The position numbers were made by a program, and so were the translations under genes. Shown in pieces: positions 36,201-45,391 of a DNA stretch of 64,000 nucleotides (within the stretch, counting starts at the first letter, position 1; the number at the start of each line of letters is the position of its first letter). The notes beneath the pieces were generated by a model. That model did not search any database and had not been told where the DNA came from. It worked only from the letters and a program-made list of their open reading frames with translations. Source of the DNA: CALBPI01 sp045110335 (lineage in GTDB: Bacteria; Pseudomonadota; Gammaproteobacteria; Steroidobacterales; Woeseiaceae); NCBI GenBank assembly GCA_045110335.1, contig JBGCGB010000033.1, forward strand, positions 1 to 64,000, in the 5' to 3' direction.

Positions 36201-37502
36201 TTAGCGATTCCGATAGGCGGGTTGCTTGTCGTCGCTGAGGTCACGATATCGGTCTCTCAGTAACGTCTGGCGACTCTGCTTCGGCTGCACAACACCATCG
36301 ATCAGCACATGCAAAGGATGTGACGTCACTTCCAATGGATCGCCGTCCCAAACGACAACATCCGCCACCATGCCGGGCGCGATTTTTCCAAACTTGTCAC
36401 CGAGACCGAGCGCTTCGGCAGGAGCCGTCGTAATCGCGGCAAGTCCTTCTTGCCATGGCAGACCATTCGCAACTGCATTACCAGCCAGTTGCGTCAGGTT
36501 TCTCGCATTGTGACTGCTACCATCAGCAATCATGATCCTGACGCCTGCCTCGACCAAAACTCGTGCGTTCTCCATGGTTGCCGATAACTGATCAAAACTG
36601 CCCGGCAAATTATCGAGCGCAGAAACGATCACAGCGGTATTGCTTGCCGCTAATCGGTCGGCCACTTGCCAGGCTTCCGCGCCACCGGTGATCACCAATT
36701 TCAAGCCATAGCGATCCGCCATATCCAGAGCAACCCGAATATCACTGGCGCGGTGCACATTAAGATAAACCGGCGTCTCGCCCCGAACAACGCTTTGCAA
36801 GGCTTCGAGATCCGCCATGCTGATACTGTATTCACGTCGCGCGCCGGCATTATAGGCATCTTTGAACTGGGCATAGTCGATGGCGTCATCCAGCGCTTGG
36901 GTCAATTGCAGCAAGGCCGCACTTCTAGAACCACCCGCCAACTCACTACCCCACTCACCCAGATAGGCGACCATCGCCGCTTTACGGACGACCAGAAAAT
37001 CATCGGCATCACCCAGATGCACAACGGCAGCACTGCCGGAAAACACCCGACCCACTGGTTCGGAGCCACCCCAGCCCGGGAACGGCGCAATGACCGCCCG
37101 CGTAACGCCCGCCATGCGATTGACGGCGATTAATGATGACGCGGGATTAAAGGCATCAGCGACTTCAAAGCCGGCACTAAACTGATCACCTGCTTGACCG
37201 CCATCGACGGTGCCACTCACTGCGTTGACCTCAACAAGGCCAAGACCTGAAACTGCGGAGAATAAGCCCGGCGTAACGACGGCGCCGTCAGCATCAATAA
37301 CCGTTGCACCGTCTGGCACGTTACGATCCCTTCGCACCGAGGTCACCTGGCCGTCTTCAATCACCACCATTGCATCTTGCAACGTGCCTGCCTTGCCCAT
37401 GGTGTGTACCGTGCCACCGACGATGGCAATCGTCTCGGCACGCGCCGCGTTGACACTGATCAGCATGATTAGTGTGGCTGTCACTATGAATAAAATTCTC
37501 AT
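36201..37502 (-). CDS. Amidohydrolase-like protein lacking the HxH metal motif
   Basis: A 433-residue secreted protein (signal peptide to NAARAE) with the amidohydrolase beta-sandwich (GTVHTMGKAGTLQDAMVVIEDGQV) and C-terminal ALGLGDKFGKIAPGMVADVVVWDGDPL. At the place where the family has DxHxH after TPG, it reads GLFSAVSGLG, so the first two zinc ligands are missing. A later His occurs in YLNVH, but the site is probably not a normal binuclear centre. It overlaps the intact paralogue upstream by 4 nt (ATGA), suggesting a paired complex with one non-catalytic subunit. Confidence 0.88.
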   Translation of the reverse strand: MRILFIVTATLIMLISVNAARAETIAIVGGTVHTMGKAGTLQDAMVVIEDGQVTSVRRDRNVPDGATVIDADGAVVTPGLFSAVSGLGLVEVNAVSGTVDGGQAGDQFSAGFEVADAFNPASSLIAVNRMAGVTRAVIAPFPGWGGSEPVGRVFSGSAAVVHLGDADDFLVVRKAAMVAYLGEWGSELAGGSRSAALLQLTQALDDAIDYAQFKDAYNAGARREYSISMADLEALQSVVRGETPVYLNVHRASDIRVALDMADRYGLKLVITGGAEAWQVADRLAASNTAVIVSALDNLPGSFDQLSATMENARVLVEAGVRIMIADGSSHNARNLTQLAGNAVANGLPWQEGLAAITTAPAEALGLGDKFGKIAPGMVADVVVWDGDPLEVTSHPLHVLIDGVVQPKQSRQTLLRDRYRDLSDDKQPAYRNR

Positions 37503-38878
37503 CGGCCTGCTCCCGCACTAACGACACGTCCGAGCGCGAAGTCCGTGACCGGTTGCGCTTCATCATTGGAACGGTCATACATCAGCTGTCCATCGATATA
37601 AACATGCAATGCCCGGCTGTAAACACTGAACGGTGATCGATCCCAAACCACGATATCTGCATTCAAGCCTTCCGCCAGGGTACCGGTTTGGTCGCCGATA
37701 CCGAGCGCATCAGCGGCGTTACTGGTGATCCACTGCATTGCATGGGCATCCGTAATCTCCAGTCCCGCGCGACGACCTGCCGCCATTGCTTTGGCAGTCT
37801 CCTGATTCAGTCTTTGTATGCCGATATCAGAATCGCTATGAACGATGGCGCAGGCGTTCGCATTATCGACAAAAGCGACGTTCTCGAGAATGCCGTCATA
37901 AGCCTCCATCTTGAAGCCCCACCAGTCCGCCCACATGGCCGAACAGACATTGTTCTCAGCCAGAATATCGGCGATTTTGTAGGACTCCACGGCATGGTGG
38001 AATGCCGTAATCTGATAATCGAACTCCTTCGACAACTCGATCATCATCGCCATCTCATCGGCGCGATAACAGTGATTGTGAACGAGAATCTCGCCCTCGA
38101 GCACACCGGCTAGGGTTTCGAGCTTCAGGTCGCGATCCGGCGCCTCACCCTTACCATCGCGCGCCGCAACGAGCTTGTCGCGATAGGCCGATGCGGCGAT
38201 CCAGGCAGAACGATATCCTGCCATGTTACCCATGCGGGTAGACGGCGCGCTGCCGCGTGACCCATAAACCCGTTTCGGGTTTTCACCGCAAGCCATTTTC
38301 AAACCATACGGCGCGCCCGGGAATTTCATTTCCGCAACGGTTCTCGCGAACACATTCTTGAGGGTGACACTGCGACCACCAAACAGATTTGCCGATCCTG
38401 GCAAGATCTGCATTGCCGTGACGCCACCAGCCAACGCCGCAGAGAAGCCAGGGTCTTGCGGCCAAACGCTATGTTCAGCCCAAACTTCCGCGGTGTTCGG
38501 GGACGACGCTTCGTTACCGTCAGAGTGCGCTTCAACGCCGGGCGATGCATAAACGCCCAAGTGCGAATGCACATCAATAATACCGGGTGTCACGAACCGC
38601 CCTTTAGCCTCAACAATCCGCGCATCACGCGGAGCAGACAACGAACTACCGATTCGTTCAATCTTGCCGTCAACGACCAGAATATCAGTCTCGTCCAGCC
38701 GATTCCCAGCGCCGTCTAACAACGTGCCATTCCGAATCAGTAATGGCGCAGTGTCCGGTACTTGATAGTGGCTCGCAAAAGCCGCGTCGGACGAAGCATC
38801 GCCATTTTTTCCGTCGCCCCCGCACGCCGCTAGCGCCGTCGCTAGCAGGACCGAACTTACTCTAAAGAGTCGTTTCAT
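37499..38878 (-). CDS. Amidohydrolase family lipoprotein (intact metal site)
   Basis: A 459-residue protein with a lipoprotein signal (lipobox LAAC, Cys19), the metal motif GIIDVHSHLG (His104, His106), further metal-site candidates in ILVHNH and ITAFHH, and C-terminal ADALGIGDQTGTLAEGLNADIVVWD. It should be an outer- or inner-membrane anchored hydrolase of amide or imide bonds, such as cyclic dipeptides or imidazolones; the substrate is unknown. AAGGAA precedes the chosen ATG. The open frame extends 52 codons further but without features. It begins 88 nt after the thioesterase gene. Confidence 0.9.
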   Translation of the reverse strand: MKRLFRVSSVLLATALAACGGDGKNGDASSDAAFASHYQVPDTAPLLIRNGTLLDGAGNRLDETDILVVDGKIERIGSSLSAPRDARIVEAKGRFVTPGIIDVHSHLGVYASPGVEAHSDGNEASSPNTAEVWAEHSVWPQDPGFSAALAGGVTAMQILPGSANLFGGRSVTLKNVFARTVAEMKFPGAPYGLKMACGENPKRVYGSRGSAPSTRMGNMAGYRSAWIAASAYRDKLVAARDGKGEAPDRDLKLETLAGVLEGEILVHNHCYRADEMAMMIELSKEFDYQITAFHHAVESYKIADILAENNVCSAMWADWWGFKMEAYDGILENVAFVDNANACAIVHSDSDIGIQRLNQETAKAMAAGRRAGLEITDAHAMQWITSNAADALGIGDQTGTLAEGLNADIVVWDRSPFSVYSRALHVYIDGQLMYDRSNDEAQPVTDFALGRVVSAGAGR

Positions 38879-38966
38879 GAACCTGATTCCTTTTGGGCGG
38901 CATGGACTCATGCCGGTTCTACTACTTTGGCTGATTATTTCACAGACACAATTCGGATCACAACGA

Positions 38967-39362
38967 TCAGCGTGCCCGCATAAAAGTCGCGTCGGCCTCG
39001 CAAACGACGTCACCGGTGGCGAGACTGCGAGCAAAGGACGCCATCTTGTATAGGCGTGACTTCTGCTCTACACACCAGCCTTCCAACCGCAAAGTATCAC
39101 CAACACGCGCTTCCCGGCGGTATCGAATGTTTGCTTTGCCCGTGAAAGCTTGCGTACCTTGCAGATAAATCCAGTTTGCCATCACGTCATCGAGCGCCGC
39201 AAACAAGAGTCCGCCATGCACGACGTCATGATAACCCACATGATTTTCACCAGGCGTGAACTCCGCAATACACCGTTCGTTTTCCAATCGAAACGGAATC
39301 TTCAGCCCGATTGGGTTCTCCGGCCCGCAAGCAAAACAACGGTTCGCACCAACATCACTCAT
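38967..39362 (-). CDS. Hotdog-fold thioesterase (PaaI/4HBT family)
   Basis: A 131-residue hotdog protein with NRCFACGPENPIGLKI at the N-terminus (a Cys-x-x-Cys-containing opening common in one thioesterase subgroup), VVHGGLLFAALDDVMANW (helix with the catalytic Asp) and EADATFMRAR. It hydrolyses acyl-CoA thioesters in the cytoplasm. Its ATG overlaps the ccmI stop (ATGA), so it is translated as the tail of the cytochrome maturation operon, though no functional link to cytochrome c is known to me. Confidence 0.88.
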   Translation of the reverse strand: MSDVGANRCFACGPENPIGLKIPFRLENERCIAEFTPGENHVGYHDVVHGGLLFAALDDVMANWIYLQGTQAFTGKANIRYRREARVGDTLRLEGWCVEQKSRLYKMASFARSLATGDVVCEADATFMRAR

Positions 39363-40360
39363 TCGCTGACCTTATCAATCAATAGCGTTAACGGGCCACT
39401 GATAACCGATCGATCAATCTCGACCGAACCTACGTAGTCCCCGGCACCACCGAGAGGATCGCCACTCATCGACACTCTGGCATTGATCTGAAGTTTGCTC
39501 GCAGAGCTGATATTACGACCCTGAATCATCGCATCGCGATCATCCATTTGAACGGAAAGCGGCATCGAGGACGGCGCATACTGCCGGGCCGCTAGCGGCG
39601 GTCCACCGGCTTCCGCATTGCGAACGGAAACAAACAATCTCGCTGTCTCGGGCCACGTCGCTGGTAGCTCATTGGCCAAGCTCACAGAAAGCTCGATCGA
39701 TCCCGTTGCCGGGCCCGTCGCCGCCTGACCCCGCAGCGCCGCGATTCTCTCGCGAAGAATGGATGCGACATTTTCTGGTGGACCTTGCGCAAGCAATGCC
39801 TCCCAGGCTGCCGCGGCTTCCGTCGGGCGATCGAGCGCCGCGAATGCAAGTCCGGCATACCATTGCGCCTTTGAGTTTTCCGGCGCTTCTTCATAGGCGG
39901 CCAGGAAAAGGCGGCTCGCCTCCTCCGGAATATCCTGACCTCGCTCGTAAGTGATCGCCTCGCCTAACAAGACCTTCAGCTCGGGATCTCGAAAACCGCC
40001 GATCTCCATGGCACGACGAAACGCATAAACTGCATCGGAAAAATCGCCAAGCTGTAACCGGCTCTGGCCCAACAGTCGCCAACCCTCGTAGTTGTCTGGG
40101 GAATCTTTCAGCTCTATCGCCAAAGCAGCCGCCGCTGTACGCGCTTCTTCCTCGGACGTCGCCGCAGCCAGAGCCTCTAGCGCGACACTCCTTACTTTGA
40201 AGTTACTAGCAAACGGATACATCAGCACGACCGTGCCGATCATCAACAAGGCACTGGCGATGGCCAAACCGGTCCGTTTCTGCCGCAACAACGGCCACAT
40301 GCCGGCAGCAAAACCCACTAGCACCATGACCGCTGCCAACAAATAGAAATTAACTGTCAT
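39359..40360 (-). CDS. ccmI: Cytochrome c maturation protein CcmI (TPR apocytochrome chaperone)
   Basis: A 333-residue protein with two N-terminal membrane helices (about 4-24 and 36-53) separated by a basic loop, then a periplasmic TPR domain (about 70-200) and a C-terminal beta-rich domain (about 220-333). It binds the C-terminus of apocytochrome c and hands it to CcmF/CcmH. It starts 2 nt after the ccmH stop. In E. coli CcmI is fused to CcmH; here it is separate, as in alphaproteobacteria and pseudomonads. Confidence 0.9.
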   Translation of the reverse strand: MTVNFYLLAAVMVLVGFAAGMWPLLRQKRTGLAIASALLMIGTVVLMYPFASNFKVRSVALEALAAATSEEEARTAAAALAIELKDSPDNYEGWRLLGQSRLQLGDFSDAVYAFRRAMEIGGFRDPELKVLLGEAITYERGQDIPEEASRLFLAAYEEAPENSKAQWYAGLAFAALDRPTEAAAAWEALLAQGPPENVASILRERIAALRGQAATGPATGSIELSVSLANELPATWPETARLFVSVRNAEAGGPPLAARQYAPSSMPLSVQMDDRDAMIQGRNISSASKLQINARVSMSGDPLGGAGDYVGSVEIDRSVISGPLTLLIDKVSE

Positions 40361-40362
40361 CG

Positions 40363-40785
40363 TTACTCGCCGTCCGCCATCACGTCCATACCCGCTCTCC
40401 GACGGACCACACCAAACACCGCGTAGCCACCAATCAGCAACAAGATCAGCGGCGATAGCCAAAGTAACGCGGAACGCGCAGAAAAAGGTGGACGGTAAAG
40501 CGCAAAGTCACCATAGCGCGCCTGCAGGAACGCCAGAATTTCCCGGTCGGTTTTGCCAGCAGCAATTTGTTCGCGAACCACCTCGCGAAGATCTACGGCC
40601 AACGGTGCGTTGGAATCTTTGATCGACTGATTCTGACAGGTTAGACAACGAACCTCGGCAACCAACTGTTTGTAACGCGCCTGAAGCACGTCATCTTCAA
40701 ACGCACGTTCGGTGTCGATCGCCATGGCAGGCACTGAAAACAAAGCGAGCAAAAAAACCAATAAAGAGTAAGAAAACAACCTCAT
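40363..40785 (-). CDS. ccmH: Cytochrome c maturation protein CcmH/CycL (CxxC reductant)
   Basis: A 140-residue protein with a cleavable signal (to PAMAID), the conserved redox motif VRCLTCQNQSI, and a C-terminal membrane helix (LLWLSPLILLLIGGYAVFG). It keeps the haem-binding cysteines of apocytochrome reduced in the periplasm, together with CcmG. ATGA overlap with ccmG upstream. The chosen ATG gives the signal peptide directly; the frame is open 15 codons further. Confidence 0.94.
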   Translation of the reverse strand: MRLFSYSLLVFLLALFSVPAMAIDTERAFEDDVLQARYKQLVAEVRCLTCQNQSIKDSNAPLAVDLREVVREQIAAGKTDREILAFLQARYGDFALYRPPFSARSALLWLSPLILLLIGGYAVFGVVRRRAGMDVMADGE

Positions 40786-41309
40786 CGTTTTGCCAGCTCC
40801 TGTAACCGTGGCAGGAAATCGCGCGACCAAACCACCGCATCCAATGGACCAATATGCTTATGCACGATCACGCCATTCGCATCCAGCAAAAATGTTTCCG
40901 GTGCACCGTATACGCCTAGATCAATCGCTACACGGCCTTCGACGTCAAAAGCCGAAAACACATACGGGTCGCCGCGATCAAGCAACCACTGTCTTGCTGC
41001 CGGCAATTCGTCGTTCCAGTTCAAGCCGAAAATGGGAATTGTCTTTTCTCGAGAAAGCTTCATCAAGAAGTCGTGCTCAACCGCACAATTGAAACACCAA
41101 CTGCCCCAGACATTGACTAGTGACGGTTCGCCCAACAAGGCTTTTTCGCTAACTTTTCTCGTCGGCTCCGTGAGCGAATCCAATTCGAAAGCGGGCATCG
41201 GCTGCGACAACAGTGGGGACGGAATCGCCGTCGGATCTCTGCCGAGACCAATCACGAACGCAACACTTAAGGCTGCCAAAATCAGCAACGGGAGAACGAA
41301 TCGATTCAT
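40782..41309 (-). CDS. ccmG: Thiol:disulfide interchange protein CcmG/DsbE
   Basis: A 175-residue membrane-anchored thioredoxin-fold protein: N-terminal helix (VLPLLILAALSVAFVIGLG), active site SWCFNC in a VNVWGSWCFNCAVEHDF context, cis-Pro loop GAPETFLLD. It passes electrons from CcdA/DsbD to CcmH and apocytochrome c. The middle residues of the CxxC (Phe-Asn) differ from the common Pro-Thr or Val-Pro. ATGA overlap with ccmF. Confidence 0.94.
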   Translation of the reverse strand: MNRFVLPLLILAALSVAFVIGLGRDPTAIPSPLLSQPMPAFELDSLTEPTRKVSEKALLGEPSLVNVWGSWCFNCAVEHDFLMKLSREKTIPIFGLNWNDELPAARQWLLDRGDPYVFSAFDVEGRVAIDLGVYGAPETFLLDANGVIVHKHIGPLDAVVWSRDFLPRLQELAKR

Positions 41310-43279
41310 GTCGCGTTTTGCTCGGTGACGGGTACCGGCGTCGCTGGTGTCTTATCGCCGGCTTTCGAACGCTGTTGTACGCGATAGCGACGATCAGTCA
41401 TGGCAATAACCCCGCCCAGCGCCATCAAAATGGTGCCCAACCAGATTAGCCGCACTAATGGTTTGTATTGCACCCGCACTGACCATGCGTTGTCACCAAT
41501 CGATTCACCCATCGCGACGAACAAATCACGGCTGACCCGGCCGTCAATACCGGCTTCCGTCATGACACTTTGCTGCGTCAGATACTGTCTTTTCTCAGGC
41601 AATAGAGAAGACACCAGTTCGCCGTCTTCGCGAACACTGACAGCGCCGCGCAACCAATTGTAATTCGGACCACGACCACTGCTAAGTCCGTCAAGTTGGA
41701 ACTCATAGCCAGCCAATTGAATGCCCTCGCCCGGTCGGATAGCGCGATCGGCTTCAACCCCGAACGACGACACAATGACCGCGCCCAGCGTAAACATGCC
41801 GACGCCGAAGTGCGCGAGGCTCATGCCGAATTGCGAACGGGACATGCGTGCCTTGCCCAATAGCGAACGAATTGGCTCGGACAAAGAAGCCAGCATAATC
41901 CAGAAGGCGGCTGTCGCACCCGCGATGGTCATGACATTAAAACCATCGTAAACCAACCAGGGCACACCGACGCCTAACGCAACGGCTGCCAACAAGAACC
42001 ATCGGTATTGTCGCCAAACTTCGCCAAGATTGCCGGTACGCCAACTGGCGTGCATACCGAAACCCATCAAGAAAACGAGCGGCAACATTGGTGCAATAAA
42101 GACGAGTTCAAAAATCGGTGGTCCGACGGAAATTTTACCCAAACCCAAAGCATCGATAAACAATGGATAAAGCGTCCCGACGAGAATCAAGCTTGCCGCG
42201 ATGACCAACAAGACATTGTTGAGCAACAAAAAGGTCTCACGCGAGGTTGCCTCAAAGCCTGCCGGCGAATCCAGCGACGGCGCGCGCCAGGCATACAGCG
42301 CAAACGCGGCGCCGATGACCAATAGCAAGAAACCTAGAATGAAGAACCCGCGTGTCGGATCGCTGGCAAATGCATGCACTGAGACAATGATGCCCGAGCG
42401 CACCAGGAACGTACCCAGCAAGCTCAGCGAGAAGGCCATGATCGCCAATAACAAAGTCCAACTCTTAAACAGGCCACGAGTCTCTGTCACAGCGAGCGAA
42501 TGAATCAACGCGGTCGCCGCCAACCAAGGCATAAACGAGGCGTTTTCAACCGGGTCCCAGAACCACCAGCCGCCCCAGCCTAATTCGTAATAAGCCCACC
42601 AACTGCCTAGCGAAATACCTAAGGTCAAAAAGACCCAAGCAGCAGTAGTCCAAGGACGAGTCCAACGGGCCCATTGCCGGTCAAGCCGGCCGGACAACAT
42701 CGCGGCGATGGCAAAAGCGAAAGCCACGGACAAGCCCACGTAGCCGACATAAAGCATCGGCGGGTGAATCACGAGCGCGGGATCCTGCAACAGCGGGTTG
42801 AGATCATTGCCATCCGGCGCAGCAGGTTGCAATCGCAAGAACGGGTTAGACGTCAAAACGATGAACAAAAGCGTACCGACACTGAGCAATCCCAGCACGG
42901 CCAGCACGCGTGACGAAATTTCGAGCGGCAATGCTTTCGAACGCAGTGCAACAGCGACAGTCCATGCCGAAAGAATCAAGGTCCAAAGCAACATTGAGCC
43001 TTCGTGGGCACCCCATACCGCCGCGAATCGAAACATCGTCGGGAGTTGGCTGTTGGAATTGTTCGCGACATATTGCAGCGAGAAATCATTGTTGATGAAG
43101 GCACTAGCCAGAATCCAAAACGCAATCAGCACAAAGCCGAACTGGGCAAGCGCTGCTGGTTTGGCCACCTGCATCAATGCCTGGTCGTTGCGATGTGCAC
43201 CAACGAGCGGAATCACACCCTGCAAGAACGCCAACACGAGTGCAACGATTAGCGCAACTTGTCCGAGCTCAGCAAACAT
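41306..43279 (-). CDS. ccmF: Haem lyase CcmF
   Basis: A 657-residue polytopic protein, normal size, with the tryptophan-rich periplasmic motif WGGWWFWDPVENASFMPW and about fourteen helices. CcmF with CcmH/CcmI ligates haem from holo-CcmE to apocytochrome c. It starts directly against the ccmE stop (0 nt gap) and overlaps ccmG (ATGA). Confidence 0.96.
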   Translation of the reverse strand: MFAELGQVALIVALVLAFLQGVIPLVGAHRNDQALMQVAKPAALAQFGFVLIAFWILASAFINNDFSLQYVANNSNSQLPTMFRFAAVWGAHEGSMLLWTLILSAWTVAVALRSKALPLEISSRVLAVLGLLSVGTLLFIVLTSNPFLRLQPAAPDGNDLNPLLQDPALVIHPPMLYVGYVGLSVAFAFAIAAMLSGRLDRQWARWTRPWTTAAWVFLTLGISLGSWWAYYELGWGGWWFWDPVENASFMPWLAATALIHSLAVTETRGLFKSWTLLLAIMAFSLSLLGTFLVRSGIIVSVHAFASDPTRGFFILGFLLLVIGAAFALYAWRAPSLDSPAGFEATSRETFLLLNNVLLVIAASLILVGTLYPLFIDALGLGKISVGPPIFELVFIAPMLPLVFLMGFGMHASWRTGNLGEVWRQYRWFLLAAVALGVGVPWLVYDGFNVMTIAGATAAFWIMLASLSEPIRSLLGKARMSRSQFGMSLAHFGVGMFTLGAVIVSSFGVEADRAIRPGEGIQLAGYEFQLDGLSSGRGPNYNWLRGAVSVREDGELVSSLLPEKRQYLTQQSVMTEAGIDGRVSRDLFVAMGESIGDNAWSVRVQYKPLVRLIWLGTILMALGGVIAMTDRRYRVQQRSKAGDKTPATPVPVTEQNAT

Positions 43280-43720
43280 TTAGGACTCCGGGGCCTCATA
43301 GCCCTGTTTTTTCAATGACTCAGCAACTTCCGGTGCCATGTAGTTTTCATCATGCTTGGCTAAAATCTCGTCGGCAACAAACACGCCACCGTTGCCCATA
43401 CTGCCCGTCGCGATAATGCCCTGCCCGTCACGAAATAAATCCGGCAGCACACCCGTGTAGGAAACTGGCAACTGATTGACGGTATCCGTCAATGTGAACA
43501 TCAATTCAAGGCTGCCGGGGGCACGATCCAAACTGCCCTCCAACACCAATCCACCGACCCGAAAATTGCGTTCTTTCGGGTAGTCGCCTGCGACCACGGC
43601 TTCGATCTCATGATAAAAATCGCCGGCACTATCGACCGCGGTTATCGCAAGAATACTGACAACGACCAAGCCGCCAAGCAGTAATCCAACCGATAGCATT
43701 CTTTGTTGTTTCGGTGTCAT
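43280..43720 (-). CDS. ccmE: Haem chaperone CcmE
   Basis: A 146-residue protein with one N-terminal anchor helix (VGLLLGGLVVVSILAITAV), an OB-fold periplasmic domain, and the covalent haem-binding motif HDENY (His123, Tyr127) in LAKHDENYMAP. It receives haem from CcmABCD and passes it to CcmF. Overlaps ccmD by 4 nt. Confidence 0.96.
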   Translation of the reverse strand: MTPKQQRMLSVGLLLGGLVVVSILAITAVDSAGDFYHEIEAVVAGDYPKERNFRVGGLVLEGSLDRAPGSLELMFTLTDTVNQLPVSYTGVLPDLFRDGQGIIATGSMGNGGVFVADEILAKHDENYMAPEVAESLKKQGYEAPES

Positions 43721-43908
43721 GAGCTTACCTCCCGGAAAGACGCGCCAACATCAAGATCATGGTTAGCCAGCTGTCGTTGGATGACGCGCAACGTCGTCCG
43801 TTCGGCGCGCACGGCAAGCCACCAGTTTGCAATCATCACGATCGCGGTCAATGCAAAAGAGGGCCAAACGAAAGCCGCATAGCCGCCCATCGCCAAAAAC
43901 TCACGCAT
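43717..43908 (-). CDS. ccmD: Haem exporter accessory protein CcmD
   Basis: A 63-residue protein with one transmembrane helix (FVWPSFALTAIVMIANWWLAV) preceded by MGGYAAF, the family's usual start, and a basic cytoplasmic tail. It stabilises the CcmC-CcmE complex and helps release holo-CcmE. Overlaps ccmC by 8 nt and ccmE by 4 nt. Confidence 0.93.
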   Translation of the reverse strand: MREFLAMGGYAAFVWPSFALTAIVMIANWWLAVRAERTTLRVIQRQLANHDLDVGASFREVSS

Positions 43909-44653
43909 GTTGTGTCTCCGTATCCGCCAAAAGACGTTTCACCCACCGTGCATTGCGTTCACGAATCAGTACTTCGCTTCTCAATCTTTTCAACAATACC
44001 GCTCCGAAAAACAACGTGAAGGAGAAAATCATCACCAACAGCGGCACCAACATAGACCCGGGCATTTTCGCATCCTCGTTCATGATGGTCTGCCCCTGAT
44101 GCAATGAGCTCCACCACTCCACCGAATAGTGAACGAGTACAACATTCACCACGCCAACAATCGCCAGTACGGCGCTCGCGCGATCCGCACGATTACGATC
44201 TTCAATCGCCGACCGAAGTGTCATGTAACCGAAGTACAGGAACAACAGAATCAGCTCCGTCATCATTCTTGGATCGCCCCACTCCCACCAGGTTCCCCAC
44301 ATCGGACGCCCCCAGATGGAACCGGTAGCTAAAGCTAGGAACGTAAATGAAGCACCAATCGGTGCCGCAGAAGCCGCCACGGCATGTGCAAGCTTCATAC
44401 GCCAAACCAGGCCGATGATTGAGGCGACTGCCATGATGCTGTAGGCCATTAACGATAAGTAGGCGGATGGCACGTGCACATAGATGATTCGAAACGCATC
44501 ACCCTGCTGATAATCGGGTGGCGCCAATACCAGGCCCGCGTAAAGGCCGTAGCCAATACCGAGCAAAGCCAGACCCATCATCCATGGCACGAAAGCACCG
44601 GCGATGCGATAAATATGCGGCGGTGACGCCAGCTGATGAAAATACTTCCACAT
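43901..44653 (-). CDS. ccmC: Haem ABC transporter permease/haem handling protein CcmC
   Basis: A 250-residue protein with six membrane helices and the tryptophan-rich motif GRPMWGTWWEWGDPRM, flanked by periplasmic histidines (IIYVHVPSAY; LVHYSVEWW). It presents haem to CcmE. It lies 12 nt after ccmB. Confidence 0.96.
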   Translation of the reverse strand: MWKYFHQLASPPHIYRIAGAFVPWMMGLALLGIGYGLYAGLVLAPPDYQQGDAFRIIYVHVPSAYLSLMAYSIMAVASIIGLVWRMKLAHAVAASAAPIGASFTFLALATGSIWGRPMWGTWWEWGDPRMMTELILLFLYFGYMTLRSAIEDRNRADRASAVLAIVGVVNVVLVHYSVEWWSSLHQGQTIMNEDAKMPGSMLVPLLVMIFSFTLFFGAVLLKRLRSEVLIRERNARWVKRLLADTETQHA

Positions 44654-44665
44654 AACTTACGTATT

Positions 44666-45391
44666 CTATTCCAGACTAATTCGCAGCGCTGCAGCTGCGG
44701 CGACCGGCGCCAACAACAACGACAACAACGCCACGGCGCCAAGCAACCCTAGCGAGCCGCCCAGTTCACTATTTGTCGAAGCCAAGGACACGGCTCGCGC
44801 GCCAAATATGAGCACAGGGACCATAAGTGGTAGCACTAACAGTGCAATCAAGGCATTAGAGCGTTGCACGCCGATTGTGAGCGCCGCTGCAACGGCGCCC
44901 AAAGCACAAATACTGTAGCCACCCAGCGACAACGAAATGACCAAAATGGGTACTACGTCCAATGGCAATAAGTAGGATTGCGCAACAAACGCGGACACGA
45001 GCACCAGCGGCAAGATACTGACCAGCCAAAGCGACAATGTCTTGGCAAAACAGATCGCGACCAGCGACTGCCCGGACAACAGATACTGCTCGAGTGTGCC
45101 GTCTTCATAGTCCTGAGCAAAGATGCTGTTCAGCGGCAATAAGCCCGCTAGCAAAACAGCAACCCAGACCACCCCCGGGCCGAGCACTTTCAACACGGCA
45201 GGCAAAGGACTTACGGCGATCGGAAACAATGCCACCACCATCGCAAAGAAGAACACGGGGTTCAACAAATCAGCGGGACGCCGAAACGCCAGGCGAAGCT
45301 CACGACCCAACATCGCCGAGAACACCGACAAAGGCCGCATTTCTGCCGGTCTGGATGCGTTGACCGGTTTAGACGATACACCGAGCGTCAT
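44666..45391 (-). CDS. ccmB: Haem exporter permease CcmB
   Basis: A 241-residue permease with six hydrophobic segments and the typical start region LGRELRLAFRRPADLLNPVFFF; the NSIFAQDYEDGTLEQYLLS segment is highly characteristic of CcmB. It pairs with CcmA to release holo-CcmE at the expense of ATP. I use the ATG that overlaps the ccmA stop (ATGA); a start 3 codons upstream is also open. Confidence 0.95.
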   Translation of the reverse strand: MTLGVSSKPVNASRPAEMRPLSVFSAMLGRELRLAFRRPADLLNPVFFFAMVVALFPIAVSPLPAVLKVLGPGVVWVAVLLAGLLPLNSIFAQDYEDGTLEQYLLSGQSLVAICFAKTLSLWLVSILPLVLVSAFVAQSYLLPLDVVPILVISLSLGGYSICALGAVAAALTIGVQRSNALIALLVLPLMVPVLIFGARAVSLASTNSELGGSLGLLGAVALLSLLLAPVAAAAALRISLE

